Shown here in pieces: positions 13,977 through 17,973 of a stretch of 17,973 nt of DNA. Positions within the stretch are counted from its first letter, which is position 1. Every line of letters begins with the position of its first letter. This DNA comes from Lachnospiraceae bacterium (lineage in GTDB: Bacteria; Bacillota; Clostridia; Lachnospirales; Lachnospiraceae). Below the pieces are notes generated by a model, which saw nothing but the letters and a program-made list of their open reading frames with translations, made no database searches and had not been told where the DNA came from. The position numbers and the translations under genes were made by a program. The DNA lies in NCBI GenBank assembly GCA_009774395.1, contig VSNQ01000101.1, forward strand, positions 1 through 17,973, given 5' to 3'.

Positions 13977-15377
13977 CTAAATTAACTTAATAACATCACC
14001 AATCTTAAGGTTCGGATTTTCAATTCCCTTAAACATAATCTTACATACATAGTAGTAGAACAGTTCCAATGCCTCTTTGCTGTATGCCTTCACTTGATGC
14101 TCAAAGCTAAAGTCCAAACCGTTGTCCTCTGGTCTGTGCATTACTGTCAGATACAAGCCATCTGCGTAGTAACCGTTTCCATAACGTTTTGTCTTATATT
14201 GGATATCGCCCAAATCAACCAGCCCTTTTTCACGCAGGGTAGCAGGCTGATACGTAAGTGCTACGGTTTCATATCCCATACCAATTGGTGTATTATACAC
14301 TTCTTTTTTATATAGCATGCACTCCACAGGATCAAAATTAACATAGCGGAATGTTTCATTCTGCTTGTCCCTGATTTCCAATATACCCTCCATAAAGGTT
14401 TTATCTTCGGGTATAATCGTTCTAAACGGAAAACTATGAATACGCGTACCGCCGGATTTTTTTTCCAAAAGTGTCGCTCTGCGCGCATATGCAACCATCA
14501 TAGACACATCATCGCAGTTATTCATTTTCTGCAAATAGGTACGGATACCCATAATTAACAGGCACTGCAATGAAATATGCTGTTCTTCGCAGAATTTCAT
14601 TAACCGCTGTGTTGGTTCTCCCTCCAAGTGGAAAATATCAATTGCAGCCACAAAGCTGTCAGACCCCGTAGGCGCTGCTCTTAAATTGGGATTCCCCGTT
14701 GCCCGTCTTGCCTCGTCAAGCTTTTTCTTTCCCTCAATACCATTGTAAATTGGCTCCGGAGCTTCAAATAATTTATGGAAATATTCTCTATCCCTTTCCT
14801 GTGCTTTGCTGCCTGCCTCATATGCAAAGTCTTTTTCAAGCTGCTCCACATAAGAACGCATATCTGCAGGATATGGTACATTTTCAAAGTTCGCATTACA
14901 GTACAGTTCAATAACATCCTTCATAAAGCCAATTAATGACTGCGCATCAAGGAATCTGTGATCGCCGACAATAAACATTCCCTGAAAACCATCCGGCGTC
15001 TTAATAATTACAATCTTATTCATTGGCACATCTTCCCCAAACGGAACACGTGTCCATGCTGTCATCTCAGCTTCTGCTTCTTCCATTGTCTTATCAGAGA
15101 AATCTACATATTCAATTTCGCGTTCTTCTTTATCCACAATATACTGATACCATGTTTTTTCTTTTTTGTCATAAACAAGCCTTGCACGCATAGATTCACA
15201 GCGGTCATATGCCTTGTAAATCGCCTTACGCAGTTCATCAATATTGAGTTCAAACTGTATTGTCAGGCTGCTGCCAACATTTAGGATTTCCTGCCCTGGG
15301 CTGTACTGCGAATAGTAAAAATGATACTTTTGCGCCGCTGTTAATGGGTATGTCTTATATCCATTTCTTGTTTTCAT
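13977..15377 (-). CDS. Stand-alone condensation-domain acyltransferase
   Basis: A 466-residue protein that looks like one free-standing NRPS condensation domain (chloramphenicol-acetyltransferase-like double fold). The N-terminal PLTAAQKYHFYYSQ (11-24) fits the C1 motif (LTxAQ). The catalytic HHxxxDG motif reads DHRFLDA at 139-145, keeping the second, catalytic His140 and Asp144 but with Asp for the first His. There is no fused adenylation or carrier domain. With the neighbouring ligase and ACP it would take a carrier-bound acyl group and join it to an amine or alcohol. The start is the ATG at 15377, with a GGGGGGA six bases upstream, rather than the TTG at 15392. Alternatives are an epimerase-like or inactive relative, or a PapA-type ester-forming acyltransferase. 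Donor and acceptor cannot be read from sequence. Confidence 0.8.
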   Translation of the reverse strand: MKTRNGYKTYPLTAAQKYHFYYSQYSPGQEILNVGSSLTIQFELNIDELRKAIYKAYDRCESMRARLVYDKKEKTWYQYIVDKEEREIEYVDFSDKTMEEAEAEMTAWTRVPFGEDVPMNKIVIIKTPDGFQGMFIVGDHRFLDAQSLIGFMKDVIELYCNANFENVPYPADMRSYVEQLEKDFAYEAGSKAQERDREYFHKLFEAPEPIYNGIEGKKKLDEARRATGNPNLRAAPTGSDSFVAAIDIFHLEGEPTQRLMKFCEEQHISLQCLLIMGIRTYLQKMNNCDDVSMMVAYARRATLLEKKSGGTRIHSFPFRTIIPEDKTFMEGILEIRDKQNETFRYVNFDPVECMLYKKEVYNTPIGMGYETVALTYQPATLREKGLVDLGDIQYKTKRYGNGYYADGLYLTVMHRPEDNGLDFSFEHQVKAYSKEALELFYYYVCKIMFKGIENPNLKIGDVIKLI

Positions 15378-15433
15378 TTTAAATCCCCCCAATCATTAGA
15401 AAATATTTTTCTCTGAAAAACGCCTTCTATTTT

Positions 15434-16384
15434 CTATAAAGTTTCCTCAAAAAAATCCGTAAGCGCTTGTTCATATTTTTCCATATCTTTATAGTAGCTT
15501 TCAGCGTGTGCTGCCCCCTCTACTATTAGCTTTTTCTTTGGTGCTGCGCAGTAATCATAAATTTCATGGCACATTTTACACGGAACAAATGTATCATTTG
15601 AACCATGTATAAACAGAATGGGCACCTTCGCCTTGCGCACTTCCTGTTTTGCATTGCACTCATCCATACCATAACCCGCCAGTTTTTTATTAATAATATC
15701 GGCTCCTTGTATTGCCGGAAACGCCGGAAGATGATACATACTGTTGAGCACGTGTGTAAACACTTCCTTAGGTGACGTAAAGCCGCAATCAGAAACAATG
15801 CCCTTTACCTGCTTTGGCAGTTCTAAACCGCTTGCCATTAATACAGTAGCGCCACCCATAGATGTACCATGCAGAATAATCTCCACATCCTCGCCGCATT
15901 CTTGAATAACCCAGTCAATCCACACAAGCGCATCCTTTCTGTCAAGGCAGCCGAACCCAATATATTCTCCCTCGCTCTGTCCATGTGCACGCGCATCAGG
16001 AAGCAGCATCGCAAATCCTCTCTTTAAATAATAATCAGAAAGCCCAATATAATCTGACAACCCTTGACTTGTATATCCGTGGAAACAGATTGCTACTTTT
16101 TTCTTTCCGTCAGTATTTTGTATTTCCGGGAAATAAGTCGCATGGAGTTTCAGTTTGTCAAAAGACATTTGATAGACATCTCTGTGGTTCTGCGCCATCA
16201 TAAACGCTTTCCGCTCCGCTAGAACTGGCGCATACTGCGACCAGTCCGTTCCTGACATTTTCATGGTACGCTCTACCTTTGCATTATTGCGTATCATTGT
16301 CCTTCTATAAAAATATGCCGTTTCTCCCGCACCCACTGCTGCAAGCACGCCCAGACAAGTCATGGTATTCTTTAATATACCCAT
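15434..16384 (-). CDS. Membrane-anchored alpha/beta hydrolase
   Basis: A 316-residue alpha/beta hydrolase. An N-terminal hydrophobic stretch at about 7-26 followed by RR suggests a membrane anchor or uncleaved signal. The oxyanion region is HGYTS at 102-106. The nucleophile Ser175 lies in GTSMGG (173-178), Asp264 in HGSNDTFVP and His293 in AAHAESY, so the triad is complete. It resembles the broad esterase/acyl-peptidase-like group; the substrate is unknown. In context it could release or hydrolyse an acylated product, or act as the acyl-transfer partner. The ATG at 16384 has GGAGG ten bases upstream. It lies 42 bases after the SCP2 gene and 56 before the condensation gene. Whether the catalytic domain is outside the cell cannot be settled from sequence. 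Confidence 0.87.
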   Translation of the reverse strand: MGILKNTMTCLGVLAAVGAGETAYFYRRTMIRNNAKVERTMKMSGTDWSQYAPVLAERKAFMMAQNHRDVYQMSFDKLKLHATYFPEIQNTDGKKKVAICFHGYTSQGLSDYIGLSDYYLKRGFAMLLPDARAHGQSEGEYIGFGCLDRKDALVWIDWVIQECGEDVEIILHGTSMGGATVLMASGLELPKQVKGIVSDCGFTSPKEVFTHVLNSMYHLPAFPAIQGADIINKKLAGYGMDECNAKQEVRKAKVPILFIHGSNDTFVPCKMCHEIYDYCAAPKKKLIVEGAAHAESYYKDMEKYEQALTDFFEETL

Positions 16385-16426
16385 TTTTTACACCTCCAAA
16401 TTACTTACCCCAAAATTTAAGTCATA

Positions 16427-16993
16427 CTATTTACTCTTAGAGGTTTTTTCTGCTTCCTTTGTATCAGAAGCCTTTGCATCCGCAGATTTCTTCTCTGCTG
16501 CCACTTTTTCCTCCGCTGCTTTCTTTTCTGCTGCGGCTTTCTTTTCTGCTGCGGCTTTCTCCTCCGCCGCTTTCTTTTCTGCTGCGGCTTTCTCCTCCGC
16601 TGCTTTCTTTTCTGCTGCGGCTTTCTCCTCCGCTGCTTTCTTCTTCGCTTCCTTCATCTCTTTTTTCTTTATTTCAATAATATCTTTCAGCTTCAAAGCC
16701 TTATCAATATTACCCTCTACACGAAGTTTCTGTGTTGTATATGCCCATACCGGATCCATTTCACCCTCGGAAATCTTTCTTAATACCTCTGGCGTGCAGA
16801 CAAACATTGCATCTCTGTCATAATACTCATATGGCTCCACAGAAAGCTGACCATCCTTTACCTCTACATAAAAAGCTCCACCAGCTTCCTCATCCTCAAT
16901 ATTAAATTGAAATGCAAGATGCTCGTGAATATCACTTACATCCACTCCCATAAATTTCCCTTTAACCTCACTAAAAAACTCTGCGTATGTCAT
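16427..16993 (-). CDS. SCP2-like lipid-binding protein with Lys/Ala/Glu-rich tail
   Basis: A 188-residue protein. Residues 1-105 resemble the SCP2 sterol-carrier fold, which holds fatty acyl or other lipid ligands in a hydrophobic cavity, ending in the typical LRVEGNIDKALKL. From about 109 to the end the sequence is nearly all Lys, Ala and Glu, with an 11-residue repeat of the AEKKAAEEKAA type. This predicts a long charged helix, like TolA-type stalks or polyhydroxyalkanoate-associated tails. There is no signal peptide. It is the first gene of the operon, divergent from a TetR gene, with GGGAGG eight bases before the ATG. It may bind or shuttle the lipid substrate or product of the cassette, the tail holding it to a membrane or polyanion; this is inference. 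Confidence 0.85.
   Translation of the reverse strand: MTYAEFFSEVKGKFMGVDVSDIHEHLAFQFNIEDEEAGGAFYVEVKDGQLSVEPYEYYDRDAMFVCTPEVLRKISEGEMDPVWAYTTQKLRVEGNIDKALKLKDIIEIKKKEMKEAKKKAAEEKAAAEKKAAEEKAAAEKKAAEEKAAAEKKAAAEKKAAEEKVAAEKKSADAKASDTKEAEKTSKSK
16504..16640 (-). repeat. 33-bp in-gene tandem repeat coding the KAE-rich tail
   Basis: 33-bp units lie at 16504-16536, 16555-16587 and 16588-16620. A short 18-bp unit sits at 16537-16554 and a decaying copy follows to about 16640. The units are almost identical in DNA and encode eleven residues each. Such near-identity suggests recent expansion and likely length variation between strains. Confidence 0.85.
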
Positions 16994-17036
16994 CTTAATC
17001 CTCCCTATTGATTCTTCAATTTTGATATTTTAATTT

Positions 17037-17051
17037 TCGACCGTGAGTCGA
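17037..17051. promoter_or_regulatory. Candidate TetR operator 1
   Basis: TCGAC-CGTGA-GTCGA is a perfect 5-bp dyad with a 5-base centre. It lies just downstream of the -10 box of the SCP2 operon promoter, at about +8 to +22, where a bound repressor would block transcription. Confidence 0.6.
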
Positions 17052-17065
17052 TTTTGTTTTCAATA

Positions 17066-17095
17066 ACTTTACCACACTTTTCGACTATAGGTCAA
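17066..17095 (-). promoter_or_regulatory. Promoter of the SCP2-to-ligase operon
   Basis: Minus-strand TTGACC (17090-17095), 18-base spacer, TAAAGT (17066-17071). The -35 lies inside candidate operator 2. The leader is about 65 bases. Confidence 0.6.
17081..17095. promoter_or_regulatory. Candidate TetR operator 2
   Basis: TCGAC-TATAG-GTCAA matches operator 1 in both half-sites except one base and has the same 5-base centre. The centres are 44 bp apart, about four helical turns. It covers the -35 of the SCP2 operon promoter. Confidence 0.6.
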
Positions 17096-17153
17096 GTATA
17101 TTTTTCCTTAATAATTACTAAAATTATAATACGTTTTTTTGCATTTTTTACAA

Positions 17154-17182
17154 TTGTATGCCCAAAATGGATATGCTATAAT
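17154..17182 (+). promoter_or_regulatory. Extended -10 promoter of the TetR gene
   Basis: A perfect TATAAT (17177-17182) preceded by TGC forms an extended -10. TTGTAT (17154-17159) lies 17 bases upstream as a weak -35. It does not overlap the two candidate operators. Confidence 0.65.
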
Positions 17183-17242
17183 TATGAACTTAACAAGACA
17201 ATTTTATTATAATATAAAAATTTTAGAAAGGTGGCTGGAATT

Positions 17243-17869
17243 ATGCCCGATTCAAGAAAATATGACATAATACTCGACGCGCTCCAGCAGCTTCTGGAAG
17301 AAAACAATATACAGACAATTTCTGTAAGTGATATCGCCCAGAAAGCAGGAATCGGAAAGGGAAGTATTTATTACTATTTCCCATCAAAAGACGCCATTCT
17401 TGATGCACTCATTGAACGGAGCTACGAGAAACCCTTACAAACCGCCAAACATTTGGCAGCAAAAACAGATATCCCGCCCTTTACGCGCATGGCAATGCTT
17501 TTTCAAGCGTGTCAGAACTCCTCTGTTGCTTTTATCAACCAAAATGGAAATTCTGCCAATTATACCAGCGCACAGGATCTTGCTTTTTTGCATCAAAAAT
17601 ACCTAAGCCATGTTATTTCAGAATTAAAACCCGCTTTAACAGAAATTATAAAACAGGGAATCGAAAACGGTGATATCCATTTTAATTACCCTTCTGCGCT
17701 TGCCGAAATTGTGCTGATTGTCCTTGCTGTAAAGCTGGATAATTCGCTACTGCCCTCAACCCCCGAAGATGCCGACGAAACCATACAAGGCTTGATCGCA
17801 CTTCTCGAAAAAGGAACCGAAGTCGCCCCCGGCACGCTCAACTACCTATCTATGACACCTTATATATAA
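17243..17869 (+). CDS. TetR/AcrR-family transcriptional regulator
   Basis: A 208-residue TetR-family protein. The N-terminal DNA-binding domain has the classic helix-turn-helix VSDIAQKAGIGKGSIYYYF at about 28-46, followed by SKDAIL. The C-terminal ligand-binding and dimer domain is not assignable to a subfamily. The start is the ATG at 17243, with GGTGG eight bases upstream; a GTG at 17231 would overlap the ribosome binding site. It is divergent from the SCP2-hydrolase-condensation-ACP-ligase operon, whose promoter is bracketed by two similar dyads. It is therefore probably the local repressor, released by a hydrophobic ligand such as a substrate or product of that pathway; this is inferred from layout. 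Confidence 0.92.
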   Translation: MPDSRKYDIILDALQQLLEENNIQTISVSDIAQKAGIGKGSIYYYFPSKDAILDALIERSYEKPLQTAKHLAAKTDIPPFTRMAMLFQACQNSSVAFINQNGNSANYTSAQDLAFLHQKYLSHVISELKPALTEIIKQGIENGDIHFNYPSALAEIVLIVLAVKLDNSLLPSTPEDADETIQGLIALLEKGTEVAPGTLNYLSMTPYI

Positions 17870-17973
17870 TAATTTACAAGCTTTATACTAAGGAACTGTT
17901 CAAAAATAACTTTTAATACCACTTGTCTTTTTCTCCGATAGCACCACTCAAAAATCAATTACATAGCCCGCTA
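17870..17973. other. Downstream flank, no gene recognised
   Basis: AT-rich DNA after the TetR gene. No hairpin terminator is visible. The stretch from about 17893 (GGAACTGTTCAAAAATAAC) has the look of an insertion-sequence end or the 3' flank of a gene beyond the window, but nothing here proves that. Confidence 0.3.

Noticed and set aside
16362..16823. Long plus-strand ORF rich in Ser/Ala/Phe opposite the SCP2 gene
   Set aside because: It is the mirror of the Lys/Ala/Glu repeat on the minus strand, has no ribosome binding site of note and an artificial low-complexity composition.
17893..17973. Possible insertion-sequence end at the right edge
   Set aside because: The sequence resembles IS flanks only in general appearance; no transposase or matching terminal repeat lies in the window.

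Overview
The window looks like chromosomal DNA of a low-GC, spore-forming Firmicute, most likely a Lachnospiraceae-type Clostridium relative. Supporting signs are strong GGAGG ribosome binding sites, TTG and GTG starts, sigma-A promoters, a SpoVAD homologue, two class II aldolases of the kind seen in gut Clostridia, and the order hprK - ROK glucokinase - murB - rapZ - whiA - HPr-like. This assignment is inferred from protein family and gene order; no rRNA or tRNA gene is present.

Layout. Bases 1-100 are an AT-rich 16-bp tandem repeat cut by the window edge. A small Cys-rich TIGR04076-type gene follows on the minus strand. Two class II fructose-bisphosphate aldolase genes (917-1780 minus, 2067-3002 plus) diverge from one intergenic region with a promoter for each. 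A seven-gene minus-strand operon then runs from hprK (start 9189) through glcK, murB, rapZ, whiA and a Crh-like HPr to a diacylglycerol-kinase-family gene (end 3142). It joins carbon-flux sensing (HPr kinase, glucokinase, HPr paralogue) to cell-wall synthesis and division (MurB, RapZ, WhiA). The HPr paralogue has Glu where the PTS phospho-histidine should be but keeps the regulatory serine. A separately promoted TIM-barrel sugar isomerase/epimerase and a lone spoVAD with its own terminator follow.

The most unusual part is 12003-17869: a minus-strand set of SCP2-like lipid-binding protein, membrane-anchored alpha/beta hydrolase, stand-alone condensation-domain protein, acyl carrier protein and acyl-AMP ligase, with a divergent TetR regulator. 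Two matching dyads bracket the promoter of this set as TetR operators would. The genes form a minimal cassette that could activate a carboxylic acid, load it on a carrier and transfer it to an acceptor. There is no large NRPS or PKS enzyme and no transporter, and the product is unknown.

Two copies of a structured, terminator-linked repeat (about 763-878 and 11838-11950) lie downstream of two unrelated minus-strand genes. Their hairpin arms differ in sequence but keep pairing, which suggests a dispersed RNA or DNA element.
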